From contig JAWRYS010001442.1 in the NCBI GenBank assembly GCA_034769895.1, positions 434,001-498,000 on the forward strand: a stretch of 64,000 nt of DNA. The letters are read 5' to 3'. The DNA comes from Magicicada septendecula (Eukaryota > Arthropoda > Insecta > Hemiptera > Cicadidae). The notes beneath the pieces are model-generated. The model saw only the letters and a program-made list of their open reading frames with translations. It was not told where the DNA came from and did no database searches. A program made the translations under genes and the position numbers. Shown in pieces: positions 47,937-59,827 of the stretch (the stretch's first letter is position 1; each line of letters opens with the position of its first letter).

Positions 47937-48718
47937 TCCTTTAAGTCACCTTATAAATAAGCCGTTTTTATATCAAATTTACCGATATGTAAATTTTCAG
48001 GAGCAGAAACACTAAGTATCAATCTTATTGTATCAAAGCGAACAACCGGACTAAATGTTTCTTTATAATCTATATCTTTCTGTTGCGAATAACCTTTAAT
48101 AACCAACCGCGCTTTATAACGTTCTGTACCATCTGGATTGAGCTTCTTCACAAAAACCAAACTATTGTTAATCACCTTTTTATCTTTTGGCTTTTCCACT
48201 ATTACCCATGTCTTATTTTCATACAAAGAGTTTATTTCGTCCTGCATTGCAGCTTGCCAACTATCTTTTTCTTTACTTGTAATTGCTTCGATATAATTAG
48301 ATGGTAACTTTTCAGCAATAAACGTGATCGGACATCCATAATATTCTGTAGGTTTTAATTTTGTTCTATCGCGCAATTGTCGTCCAGTTTGATTGTTATC
48401 GCCATTTGAAGATTGTAAAGGTTCTCTTTCTTCAAACTCATTTGATTCATTTTTAAGTAAAAGTTCATTATTTTTAGGAGTTATAATTTTATTTTCTTCA
48501 GTTTTTTTATTATTACTGTTCAAAGAATTCAAAATAATTGAATCAGCTAATACTCTTTGAGGTTTTAAAAGTACATCTCTACTTATAATGACATCTCGCA
48601 CCTCCGGAACATATACACGATAACCTTTACAATCCTCATGATATCCGACCAGATAACCCCTCATCGATTTTTTATCAAGTTTCTTACGCTTTTCTTTTGA
48701 TATATGTACATAACACAT
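47293..48718 (-). pseudogene. copia reverse transcriptase
   Basis: Two open pieces (47951-48718 and 47351-47902). The first contains a post-integrase segment (MCYVHISKEKRKKLDKKSMR region), a charged spacer, and the RT start (WQAAMQDEINSLYENKTWVI, then FVKKLNPDGTERYKARLVIKG, then PVVRFDTIRLIL and FDIKTAYL with the first catalytic Asp). The second has SLYGLKQAPRCW and IYVDDGLIAAS with the catalytic Asp pair. A TAA follows TAYL. Between the pieces an in-frame (AT)17 run adds an Ile-Tyr repeat. A frameshift near 47378 precedes the last recognisable residues. Confidence 0.9.
47901..47934. repeat. (AT)17 inside the copia RT frame
   Basis: 34 bp of AT repeats coding Ile-Tyr on -, in frame with the residues on both sides (GAA-GAT before, ATG-AAA after). 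Confidence 0.9.
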
Positions 48719-48867
48719 GGTTCCAAATATTTTAAATCTATCAACAGTAGCTGTTTTTCCATTCCATAACTTATAAGGAGTTTTATTATTTTGTTTTTTG
48801 GGCCTGTTCTATTAACTACATGTACAGCAGTATTCATTGCTTCTGCCCATAAGAATAGAGGTAAGTT

Positions 48868-49500
48868 TCAATTTGAATATAACATTGATCGAGCAGCCTC
48901 TACAATGATTCGGTTATCGCGCTCTGCAATTGAATTTTGTTCGGGTGTATATGGAACATTAATCGAATATTTTATGCCTTTACTATTTAAAAAAGAGATC
49001 ACAGCTTTATTATCGTATTCTTTACCACCATCAAAATGAATTTCTTTAATATTTGTTGCAAATTGATTCTCAACCCCGATACAAAATGATTTTAGTTTTT
49101 CTATTATTTCAGATTTTTCTCGAATAAAATCAATTTCTCTATAACTTGAAAAATCGTCTTTAAAAGAAACAAAATATAACTTTCTACCGAGAGACTCTAC
49201 TTCCATAGGACCACAAACGTCATTATAAATTATTTCGCGAGTTTTAATGGCACGATCGATCTTTTTGTGAAAAGGCAATCTATGATTTTTGCCATAAGCG
49301 CAACCTTCACAAAAGAAATTCTCATCCGTAAATTTTATATTTAGATTTTTCAAAAAATTCTTCACATGTTTTACATTTTGATGGCAAAGTCTTTCGTGCC
49401 ATAATTGTAAATCATTACCGTTGGTAATGGTCGATCTACTCTTTTGTTCTACCACGTTACATTCTTTTGGAATTACAGTTTCAATGTCTAATTTTAGCAA
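48868..49500 (-). pseudogene. copia integrase
   Basis: Open for 210 codons. Zinc module H35, H40, C64, C67 (LWHERLCHQNV, CEGCAYGKNH), catalytic D94 (YNDVCGP), D157 (HFDGGKEY) and E193 (NSIAERDNR), the normal D-62-D-35-E spacing of the copia family. The usual DNG next to the second Asp is DGG. The frame breaks after MLYSN near 48868 and continues with frameshifts (a VVNRTGP segment near 48810) to 48720. Confidence 0.9.
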
Positions 49501-49589
49501 ACTATCAGGCTCATATTCGGAACCAGTTACAAGAATTTCATTACCATGCTTTAAAGTACATCTCGTACCATTATGTGTTATTTCATAAT

Positions 49590-50771
49590 CTATACCCCTT
49601 TTACCCGCATATTTAACAGAAACAGATTATACATTGTATCAGGAACATATAATACATTATAGATAGTACCTTCTACTCGTTCACTATTTTTATAAGTTTC
49701 AAAGTCAATATTACCTTTACCATATGCAGACATTGTCATACCGTTGCGCATTCTTACACTGACTGGTGTTGTGTATTCTTCGAACGTTGGAAACCATTCT
49801 CGATGCTTCGACATACGATCCGTCGCACCCGAATCCACAATCCAGAGATCATCCCGATTGCCACAGCTGCCTTTGTCACCTATTAATGCTATCCTCGATG
49901 TTGATTTCTTCTGTCCAGAAGACGAGTTACTTCTTTCTTGATTATTCGACCATCTTCGCTGTCCATTATTCTTATTCATGAAGCAGTTGTTACTTTTGTG
50001 GCCTTTTCTTTTGCACGTATAACACCTGAAGCAGTCCCTTTTTAAATGACCTTGTCTTCCACAATTATAACACTGCTCTTGTTTCAAATCATTCTTCTCA
50101 TATTTATAAGAGTCATTCTTCTGTTTCTTGTGACCGATTTTCAGATTAGCTAGCAACGCTGTCGTCTCTTCGTGTACTTCCTTTTGCTCTTGTAATGTAA
50201 ATTCTTCTGCCATCAAGCGCTCAGTCAAATTTTCGAGATTCTTCTTTTCGTCAGATACAGAATCCCAAGCACTGTGAAAATGATTAAACTTTTGTGGCAA
50301 AGATGTTAAAACACGAGTCATCACCAAAGTCTTTTCAATTTTTCCCCCAAGATTTTTCATTTTTCTAGCCAACTGTTCTATTTTTGAAATATTATACGTA
50401 ACACTTTCACTCTCTGTCCACTTAAACTCAAAAAATTGTTTTTGAATCATCGACAGATTTTCATCAGATTTTAGATAATATGCTGTATTCAATTTGTCCC
50501 ACATCTCCTTGGCAGTAGAACAACCCATTATAAGTTCGAGAGGCTTTCTCCCCACTCTTGTAACAATTAACTTTCTGGCAATTTTGTCCGCCTTCTTGAA
50601 CTTTTCCAACAACGCGTCTCGATCTTCTGCACCTGCAGCTGGCTCGGCTAATCTTCCTTCGCAAACATCCAGCACATCATCATCCTCTTCCATCAATGTA
50701 CGTACTACGAAGCGCCACTGATCCCAATTATCTTTGTCTCGAAGTTTTTCAATTTTTATATTCGGTTCCAT
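49590..50771 (-). pseudogene. copia gag and protease start
   Basis: 393 codons from the ATG at 50771, chosen because it opens the frame right after the leader and begins MEPNIKIEKLRDKDNWDQW, a typical copia gag start. The capsid region (about residues 20-190) has AKEMWDKL and LPQKFNHF. Two zinc knuckles follow (CYNCGRQGHLKRDC and CYTCKRKGHKSNNC, about 235-270). The protease begins with LWIVDSGATDRMSKH (about residues 308-322), carrying the catalytic D-S-G-A. A frameshift near 49605 cuts the protease from the integrase. As a single intact frame this part could still be translated. Confidence 0.9.
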
Positions 50772-50834
50772 TTTTGCACAAATATTTTATACTTGCACTC
50801 CAATTACACACTGCACTCCGATTTTAAAATGCCA

Positions 50835-50848
50835 CTGGGCCCATAACC
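50835..50848 (-). other. copia primer binding site (half initiator tRNA)
   Basis: The + strand CTGGGCCCATAACC equals the anticodon-arm sequence of initiator tRNA-Met, directly abutting the LTR. Drosophila copia is known to prime from the 5' half of this tRNA. Confidence 0.9.
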
Positions 50849-51166
50849 TGTTGAGGTGTGGGTAAAAATAATGAATAATTTAAGTACAGGAGCAAACACA
50901 CGCTTTATTGAAGGAACAGTTTAGTAGCAAGTATACATAAAACGGAAACACGAAATACACATTACAAGAGAACATTTAAAACTGAACTGAACTGGTCGAG
51001 TGCATCTCTGTTTATATAAAAAAAAAGCTTCCAGATCTTTCCTTTTATTTAAAACTTCCAGAACATTACTTTCCTAGACCTCACAGTAAACACGCATGTG
51101 TGCGGGCTGAGGCCCCGCCCAGGCAGCTCGACCCCCCACCACACAACAGAAACTTTCACCTCTACA
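50849..51166 (-). repeat. copia 5' LTR
   Basis: 318 bp. Ends TGTTGAGGTG and CACCTCTACA are inverted with 9 of 10 matches. No second copy in the window. Confidence 0.85.
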
Positions 51167-51309
51167 ATGACAGGTACACCCACTTAAGATATAATGTAGA
51201 GTTTTCCAGTATATTCTCAACATTTACTAACAGGTAAACTTGGATAATAATTGTAATCATATTGTAAATTATAGTCAAGAGTACTATAGAAAAATGTAAT
51301 TTATGTATG

Positions 51310-51556
51310 TGCCCACAATCACACCTCTCTCACCCATTCTCCCCCTACCAGTCCTTCTCACAGCCTCTCACTCTAACCTGAAATCGCTCTATCACTCACT
51401 ATCCCTCCCACTCACTCTCTCTCTTACTACATCTCTCTCACTGTCTTTTTTCCCTCTCTCACTCTTCCACCCTTCGCTCTCACTCTCTCTCTCTCTCCAT
51501 CTCATTATCTCTCTATCATTCACTCTCTCTCACCCTCTCTCATTATATCTCTATCA

Positions 51557-51636
<80 letters not shown>
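51310..51636. repeat. (CT)n microsatellite
   Basis: Imperfect CT/CTCA array becoming a perfect run at about 51559-51634. The 123-codon open frame over it (Ser/Leu repeats) is an artefact. Confidence 0.95.
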
Positions 51637-51639
<3 letters not shown>

Positions 51640-52565
51640 TTGTCCACAATTGGCACTCTAAACAACTCTTTTAGTGTAACATTTTTGTGTAAATATTAGT
51701 ACTCCTACAATATTACTATACAAATCTAATTTATATTATAAAAAATATTTAAATAATATACATGTAGAATAGTAAGGAAAATAAATATTAGTTAAATAGT
51801 TTTCGTATTAGCTACTGGAATACAAAATTGAATAAAAAAGTAAATATAGTTTTAAAATAAAGGACTATTACTGTAAAAACTCATAATTTTTTACTCTCAT
51901 AATTTTTAAAATATAATATTACTTAAATATAAAATTTTGGTCTATATATTAGTCTTTTTTGTAATAAAGATAATTTTATTCATTAACCTCTTGTTTATTT
52001 TTTAGATGATTTTTATATTAGGGTTTTGATTAACCTTTACAAGAGTAAAAAATATTTTGTCTGCCGTAAAAACAAATTTCGCTACATTTTACATTCTTCT
52101 ATTTTGTGTGCATACCCCAACTGTATGACCGTAGTGTGTAACAGCTTTATTGACGACAAAAATATTTGTTTTTTTTTTTATGAGCACAATTACAGTTTTA
52201 GTTTTGTTTTACTAGAAATTTTAGTGTCACTAAGGTTGTAGAAACAATCTACAAAATAGTTTCCGTCTGTTTTACTAGTTGAATTTTCATTCGACGATTT
52301 TCGAATCGCCTGAGAAAAATTCAGTAGTAGGAATAAATACACGCTACTGAATACGATGTCTACAGGTTGAGTTAAAACGTCTGCAGCTTTAATCAATTAA
52401 ACATGTTTGAGTAGTACGGATATTATGTAAAAAACTGATGTTTCCTGGGTTGGAAAAGTTGCCAAAACGGATAGTGTCATGAGGCTATAGTCTAAAAGTA
52501 AAAGAAGAATTGGAGAAGAATTAATATAAATGGGGTAATACCTTAAATCAGGGGCAAAAGATAAC

Positions 52566-52751
52566 GAAGAAGAAGAAGAAGAAGAAGAAGAAGAAGAAGA
52601 AGAAGAAGAAGAAGAAGAAGAAGAAGAAGAAGAAGAAGAAGAAGAAGAAGAAGAAGAAGAAGAAGAAGAAGAAGAAGAAGAAGAAGAAGAAGAAGAAGAA
52701 GAAGAAGAAGAAGAAGAAGAAGAAGAAGAAGAAGAAGAAGAAGAAGAAGAA
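52566..52751. repeat. (GAA)n microsatellite, ~62 units
   Basis: A near-perfect 186-bp GAA/TTC array. The poly-Ser frame across it on - is an artefact. Confidence 0.98.
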
Positions 52752-52759
52752 TTCAAGCT

Positions 52760-55700
52760 TTAGTTACACAGCACTTGAAGAACCAAATAACATTTATGTT
52801 TGCTCACTTGAGTTTTTTTGTTCCCTTATGATATTTTTGAATCTTCCAAGTTATGGATCCACACAAGAGAGTCGGAATACCCATTACTTTCTAGACTACA
52901 AGGTACAAACTACATCGATAATAATTTGTGTGTTGTATAGTCAGCTTTATCGTGAAGTTGGGAACTTCAGCTGTAAGTAGCATACAGACATACGAGGAAG
53001 AATGAAACTGCAGTTACCCGTATGCGGGCAAGAGCGGTACGTATAGTGGAAGGCTAAAACTATTTCAATGTACACAAGAGTCGGCAAATACTGTGCAGTT
53101 GGAAACCAATAAACTTCTATGAGGTCAAGTAAGCTTTTAGAAAGATTCAATTTGCAAAGTAAACATTTACCAAGAATACAAGTGAATTGTTTCAATATAT
53201 TACTGCGAACTGTCCTCGACTGACTTCCATTGCATATTTCTTTATAACGTATTTTAGTAAGCCTTTAAAAATCATTCGATATACTTTTTATTAGATATTT
53301 CTAATCACCCGCGCAGGTATACTACCCATTTGTTCATACAAGCTCCCACAAACCCAGTGGCCATATAACAACGCCAAGCATTTCAATTAGAATGGTAACA
53401 TCAAGGTCTAAACCAGGTGTTGCTTTTGAGGGGGTTTGAGTTTTTATAAATAAATTTACGTACAAAGGTTAAAGGAAAACAACTGAATATATACTATTTG
53501 TTTTGTTCTAACCAAAAGGATAGTAGTGGCATTATGAAAGTTAATTTTTAAATAAAATTAAACAGAGTCATGAAAAGAAAGGCATTTTATTTTACAATGA
53601 ATAGCAATAATGGTACCAGAAGACTGGCATAAGTTTTCTCCTATCTTTTACAAGCGCTGATGGCGACAAATGTTTTGTTTTTTTAAACTTTCATTTAATG
53701 AGTACGTGTTTATAAGTATATGCAGGAAACAAAATTAAATGTGTATATAGTTTGCCACAGACGTGAGTCGCAGATTTTTGGAAACAATCAATTTCAAATT
53801 GCGATATGGAGTGCGATATTGTTAGCCGCTTTTTATTTTTTGTGGTGCAATTTAGTTTACAGGTAAAAGATAATAAACTCTTGATATGATATTTTACAAT
53901 TAACTCTAAAAGAATTAACAATGTAATTAAACAATAAAGATGACATCTTACAACAGAAGATGTTTATTTATACATAAATTGATCGTCAAAAGGATACTTG
54001 CAAAACTTTTTTCATATTTTCTGCGGATACCGATAGGGTTCATATAAACATCTGTGTATATACGTTTACAGAAAAGATTATTAGATCTGTCATCACGTTT
54101 TCGTACATATATGAATTACAGAATTTCGGAAAATTATTATAAATACTCTCAAAAATAAACATTTCAAAATCGTGATCTGAAGTGCGCAAATAAGTGGTCT
54201 AATTGTGTAGGTGGTATCATACAAATCAGCTGACCGGTAGTAGACAGGAAAACGCTGTGAACAGCGCTCCCAGAGTCGAGCCCGGTCGTGGTCCACAATC
54301 TTACGTACATAATGATGGGCTCGTTGCAATTATTTTAGTCATCGATTTTCTTCTAAATGGTAGTAAATTACTTACCTTAAAAAACAAAACATTTTTATTG
54401 CAAATCCAAGTATAATAATAAGCTTGTATTAATCAAATTTATTAAAATGACAAACAAAAGACTGTTTAATATAGAAACGTTTGATGTTACTGTATAATAA
54501 ACCTGCCTTATCTATTTCGTAAACCCAGTTGGTTACACTGCGAATGAAGTAAGTTTTCAAAGGCATTCACTTGTATACTCGCTAGGAAAATAACTTGTAA
54601 ATCTAATATAAATATTAAAACATCCCCCTACCGCGAGACAATCAGGATTTGTTACAACTTACGGTTTTCTATTCGCATGTCAGCAAGAGTGTACCGCATT
54701 TGTACAGAAATGTGAAATACAATATATACATCTCTACGTATTGACCAATTATTTTTAATTTGTGATTTAATTATCCTGTTTGTTAATAAAAATGTACCAA
54801 AATTAATAATAACGAGTGACTTGTTTTTTGTATAATACAATATACTACATAATAATGTAACACATAAGGAGCCATAATGAGTATACAACAATTCAAAACA
54901 TAAGATTATAAGATAATCAAATTCTATCTGCACACTACCATTCAGAACAATGTTAAAATATAGTAGTCGACAGCGGTTTGAAATTTTGCACTTACACAGA
55001 ATATACAAAATATCGTAAATTTGAAAGCTTTTATTTCTTTTATTATCTAAAGTTGAATTTGTCATTTCTGATTTTCATCGTTTCTTTCTTGTATTTTAAT
55101 TTCTTTTTTTTAAGCTCTTTGATCTTTAGCTCGTTAGACAAAAAATTTTCTCGGGATGCAGTTGTTGAAAATTGCTTCTTACAATGAGATACCCAATTCA
55201 TTTCGTTCATCATCATTCCTAATTCTGTTAAATGTTTAAAACTGTGCAAAGTTTTAACGACGTGACGAACTTAGTTACAACTTAAAACTTTATAATATTA
55301 TTATCCATCAGACTCTTAACTGTCTTATCCATATAACAAAACAGTCATCGCTGCCACTTCAGACAATTTTCATTGTAGTCACTTGTTTTATTTATAATTA
55401 CCAAGTTTGCAAAGAAACTGGATATTTCTAGTAGATTTTATGAGACAATAAGATAGAGAAAAACAAATTTACACATTTTTACTTGAATAATAAGGAATAT
55501 TCTTGTTCTTTGCCCTTGAAGCATAAAGCCTGTGGCCTATTGCGCCACGTGACCGTAGTACAAATTACGTGATACAGCCGGGATAGAGAAATTAGGGAGC
55601 TATTCATGTGCGGTGGCTAGCTGCACAGTGGGGAAGGATGAGATAGTGTGTGTGTGTGTGCGCGCGCGCGCGCGACAGTGTGTAATTAATTTAACACTTA

Positions 55701-57020
55701 TAAAATCCCAGTAACGGACTAAGGATTTCAATAACATCTGTAGTCCTTGTACTTTTGTGGTTTTAATGTAATTGAACTGCATCGCGTGTCACGTAATCTT
55801 TTTTAAGACGTTTTTGTATAAAGAAGCAAATGTGTCAGTTTTGTTTTATACCTGTTTGTTACAGCCTAATGTGACTATTACGGTTCCTATGTATTCCCCG
55901 AGTATAGAAAATTCTTTTTCTTTAAATTTATATTTCTTTTTCATGCATTGCTGTCGTTAAGCAACAATTAGATGAATTTCACCGTTTTTGTTCTGACGGT
56001 TTGAAAACATATGTACTGGATATGTTAGAGGTGTTGGCAACGTTGGAACAAACTGTAAACCGCAGCTGAAGAATGCGTTTATAATAACGCAAGGCAGAGT
56101 TCATTAAATGCTATTGCGTAGATTTCAAGCTTTTTGCTCTTAAATATCACCCATGGGGGCGTAACAATTATAAGCTCAATATCAACACTGCACGACGGTT
56201 GCTGTTAGGGAGAGAAACAAGTTTATTACCGTCCTTAATATGAATTAATATAACATGATTCACTCAAATATATATGTTTAGTGGCAATAGTCAGGGGCGC
56301 TCAGTGAGAGATAATATACGCTATTTCAATTTACAGTTTTAACACAAGTCTTCCTAAACTACTGTGCAGACTATACAATCATCTGGAAATAACACTGTAA
56401 AAGTATGTTTGCTTATGCATCCCTTCATATTTCAAAGAAACATCATTTTCAGTACTTGAATGTACATAAATAATATTATAGTTATTCAAACATGTATAAC
56501 TTTGAATTAGAAGGGATAAATTGAGCTATAAATTATCAAGAAATAGGTCAGATAGAAGTCTCGATATAATCATAAGCTTTTTATATTAAAACGATTTTTA
56601 TAAGTGAAGACTTGCTTTATGTTATAAGCGTTTGTCTAAATGTTGTCTTTCACAAAGTGATTCCAATACGAGTATATAAGCAAACTAACTAAACATTTAA
56701 ATTTTAATTTCAAAAGTTCTTTTTTAAGCACTATAAATATGTTGTTTTTATAAAGTCGATTTTCATAAGACCATAAGCGCGTTCGAAATTGGTTCCTTTG
56801 TAGCGCTACACGAGTTTTTATTCCATTTTTTTAGCCACATTCAGTTTTGTTTAACTGCCACAGAAATCCCGTTAATATTCTTGCAATATTCTTCCTTGCA
56901 ACTTCGTGAGGATAACCTAACAGTCACTAAATTTGTATCTGCGTAAAACAGATTTCTTATTATTAAAAACATTTGTCATATATCGGTTATTAGTTCTGGA
57001 GGTATAATTGAAATTTGGTA
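52760..57020. other. long AT-rich gap, no gene seen
   Basis: Only short frames without similarity. A GT/GC microsatellite lies at 55645-55673. A slightly G+C-rich patch near 54230-54300 shows no recognised content. Confidence 0.4.
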
Positions 57021-57027
57021 AATTTTA

Positions 57028-57545
57028 GTTAATAGAACATCCAGTTCATTATATTCTAGACATTTTGTAGATGAAAACCATAAATTTGTTGACCCGTTAG
57101 AAGAATATGATATTGTAAAGGTCGAACAAAATCCGGTAGAAAGAAAATTGTGAGAGGAGTTAGAAATACTAAAGGAAATAACAAAGAATTTAAACAGTTT
57201 AATTAATTCAAAGGTGCAATTTGAAAATGAAGATATGTTTTACCATATATTAAAGAAGATAGAAATATAGTATAAAAAGTTTGGTAGTCGGGATGATACT
57301 TGGTGGAAAAGTACAAGGCTATTGGAAAATTACCAGTCAGGAATGGAAAAGTACTGAGACAAGGGGTGGTAACCTGGCTGATTGTTTTGTTCGTTGAGGC
57401 GTAACAAGGGTGTTTACCTGCTATGTTAAGTTGACGCTTCCGGGTGTAGGAAAGATATATAAACGGGGAAGGTTTTTGAGCAAGTTGTTGTTTCCATCTG
57501 AAGATGAGCCGAGGCTTGAAAGCGCTCATGGAATTTTAAGTGAGT
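57028..57545 (+). mobile_element. Penelope-like element tail
   Basis: Begins inside the GIY-YIG domain with SSSLYSRHFVDENHKF (57037-57093), matching SLYARHFIEEKHKF of the 39-kb element. It continues DPLEEYDIVKVEQNPVERKL, then a stop (57150-57152) and EELEILKEITKNLNSLINSK to about 57240. It ends with a 3' region holding a hammerhead-like motif at 57492-57533. Everything 5' of the last third of the endonuclease is missing, the usual result of 5' truncation. Confidence 0.8.
57492..57533 (+). ncRNA. best hammerhead ribozyme candidate
   Basis: Stem I TTCCAT/ATGGAA (57492-57497 with 57528-57533), six perfect pairs. CTGAAGA (57498-57504), T, stem II GAGC/GCTT around CGAG, GAAA (57518-57521), GCGC, TC (57526-57527). 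AGCGCU as stem III is self-complementary, as in dimer-type hammerheads. Cleavage is expected after 57527. All invariant core bases are present; the extra U before stem II is the only deviation. Confidence 0.6.
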
Positions 57546-58056
57546 ATTAGTGGTAGCAACACAAGTTTAGAAAAAATTTTATTTAAGATAGAAACCAGTT
57601 TTATTCCTTAAAATTTTTCTAAACAATATTAGCAATAAACCTTAATTTTGGAACATTATAAGCCTGTATTTAGTGTATATTTTTCATTTCAAATGTTCCT
57701 AGTCTATTGAAACAAATAACATTATACGTTCTAATTTTTTAAACACATACGTCTTCCAAAATTCAGAGGTAATACATTCATGAGTACGGCAAACCTCATG
57801 GAAAAGGACAATATTTAATTAGTCGTCTCTTCAGTCGTAAGGGGGGGTTCACACTAACAAATGGTTTTTGTCGTTTGTTTGTAGCAGTGCTTTCTTGCCT
57901 CATCTCGTCATGTGCTGTATACAGAGAGTTCTTAAATTATTGATTATCCTGATCAGGAGGAATTGGTGAAACCCCATTTAAGCATCTCGTAACTGATGGG
58001 AGATTTCTGATGTATTAGCATAGTATCAGTAAACAATTGACAAGAAAATTATTCTT

Positions 58057-58239
58057 TTAGTTGTCGTCATCGTCGTCATCATCAATAGCTCTACAGTCCA
58101 CCATGGGCCTCAGTTGCCCGCAGGATTCTTCTCCAGACTTCGCTACCAAGACTTGGCTAACCTTAGCCAATGTCCACCAATTTATCACTCCATGTAATTT
58201 CACATCTTCTAGGATTTCATGGTAGTCTGGGTCTTCCAC
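58057..58239 (-). pseudogene. RTE C-terminus with Asp tail
   Basis: HGVINWWTLAKVSQVLVAKS, then CRAIDDDDDDDN, the C-terminal hallmark of insect RTE-type elements, where the GAT repeat of the 3' end is read as Asp. Confidence 0.8.
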
Positions 58240-58571
58240 GTCCCTTCTTTCCTTCTGATGTGTATTTCATAATCCACTCTAACTGGATTCACAATATCAG
58301 GAGATCTATATAACTCATAGAGCTCTCTGTTGTACTTTGTTCTCAACTCCCCACATCTCCTCATGGGTCCATAAATTGTCCTGATTATTTTCCTTTCAAA
58401 AGATGCAAGTTGAAACAGGTCGCGCTAACAGGTGTACTGTGTTAGTACTTATGTTTCACTTCTGTACATTTGGACCTCTTTTACTAATGTTCGATAGAGT
58501 TCTAGCTTTGGTTTCGGTGTAGAAGTTGTGATTTAAAGTATTTTATCAGCCTATTGTAGCATCTACTAGCA

Positions 58572-59700
58572 TTATGAAAAATTTACTTCCTCTACATTTA
58601 TATCACTGCTTTTATTTACCAGAGAGAACAAACACAAAAAACATGAGAGCCTTTCAAAGTTACAATTCATAATTTTTAAATGTAGTGGTGATGGGTTACA
58701 AGCTCTCCTACTTTTTACTATCATACGTTTAGTTTTCTCCTCATTTATCTGTAGCCCCATTTCTTCATCTAAATAGTATAATACTGTGAATACCTTCTTT
58801 ACACCATTCTCTGACCTTCCCATAATACCTATGTTATCGGCATACGCCGACGGTTGAATAGATTTGAAGAATATTGTGCCCTTTGTTTGGATACCTGCAT
58901 CTCTAACAACCTTTTTCAAGACTATATTAAAGAGCAGACACGAAAGTGAGTCGCCTTGCTTTACCTCTAATGTTATTTACAGAGGTTCTAACAAATTTGT
59001 TTGAATTTTTACACGACAGTGGCTTGCTTCCATTGTACCCATAACCAATTTAGTAAGCTGGGCTAGGATTCCAAATTCATTCATCGCAATAAATACCTTG
59101 GTTCTATTTATCCTATTATATGCGGCAGTGAAGTCTATGTACAGGTGATAAATCTCAATATTATATTCCTCAGTCTTTTTTAAAATTTTTTGTAGAGCAA
59201 CAATTTTATTTCTTGTAGATTTTCCAGGCTGAAACCCGCTTGACAGTTCCTTATTTGTGTATAGTAAATATACCAAATGTAAAAGTTTAGAGAATACTTT
59301 ATATGCTACTGAAAGTAACAAGTATACTATGCAGTGGGCAAATGAATCCAGTTATCCTTTCATCACAAATTTTCTCCTTGTTCCATATTCAACTGGTCAT
59401 CTTTTGTCAGAAGTACATTAGTGCTTGTCCACCATATTTCAACAGTTCTGCCTGTGTATTGTCTCCTCCAGGAGCCTTATTATTTTTAAGTTCATTGATT
59501 ACATTTTTAAGGTTTTACCTCATTTCTTAAGCCACATGTTAGATTTCTATCATATAAGATGTTGACTATAATCACGTTCATTTTCATTGTACTTTTCATT
59601 TAACAGAGCATTAAAGAGTTTATTCCATTTTTATAAGATTTCTTTACTTGTTAAAATATTACCTTATTTATCTTTACAAATTGAAGTCGTTGGTTCAACA
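58572..59700 (-). pseudogene. RTE reverse transcriptase
   Basis: Open pieces 58977-59321 (114 codons) and 58572-58919 (115 codons). The first has LLSVAYKVFSKLLH, SSGFQPGKSTRNKI and IYHLYIDFTAAYNRINRTKV, where IDFTAAYN is the first catalytic Asp segment. The second has SAYADNIGIMG, where the catalytic YADD is YADN so the second Asp of the pair is lost, and LQINEEKTKRMI. The ILGQGDS-type turn lies in a damaged stretch near 58960-58920. Upstream pieces to 59700 hold the linker and fingers in mixed frames. Confidence 0.85.
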
Positions 59701-59827
59701 GATTTTGCTTTTTTATAGATTTATGAAATTTTTTTGCTTTACGTTTTTAGTCCACGCTGCTCTATCCTGTCAAGCATGTCATTTTCGTATTTTCTTTTCT
59801 TCTTTCTGTGCAATTTTTTTTTTGTTT

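Larger units (their letters stand above)
47293..51166 (-). mobile_element. copia retrotransposon, 3'-truncated
   Basis: A Ty1/copia element read right to left: 5' LTR (50849-51166), half-tRNA primer site, gag with two zinc knuckles, protease, integrase, then RT (integrase before RT defines copia). It breaks off in the RT/RNase H region after a VAHWSIVKR segment near 47293, where GT-rich sequence takes over. RNase H end and 3' LTR are missing. Lesions are few: frameshifts near 49605, 48860-48720 and 47378, and one stop at 47951. The insertion is therefore fairly young. Confidence 0.95.

Noticed and set aside
51303..51674. 123-codon Ser/Leu-rich frame
   Set aside because: It is the translation of the CT microsatellite.
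52397..52756. 119-codon frame with a long poly-Ser run
   Set aside because: It is the translation of the GAA/TTC microsatellite.
54652..55065. 137-codon frame on -
   Set aside because: AT-rich, no motif or codon signal; length is within chance for this composition.
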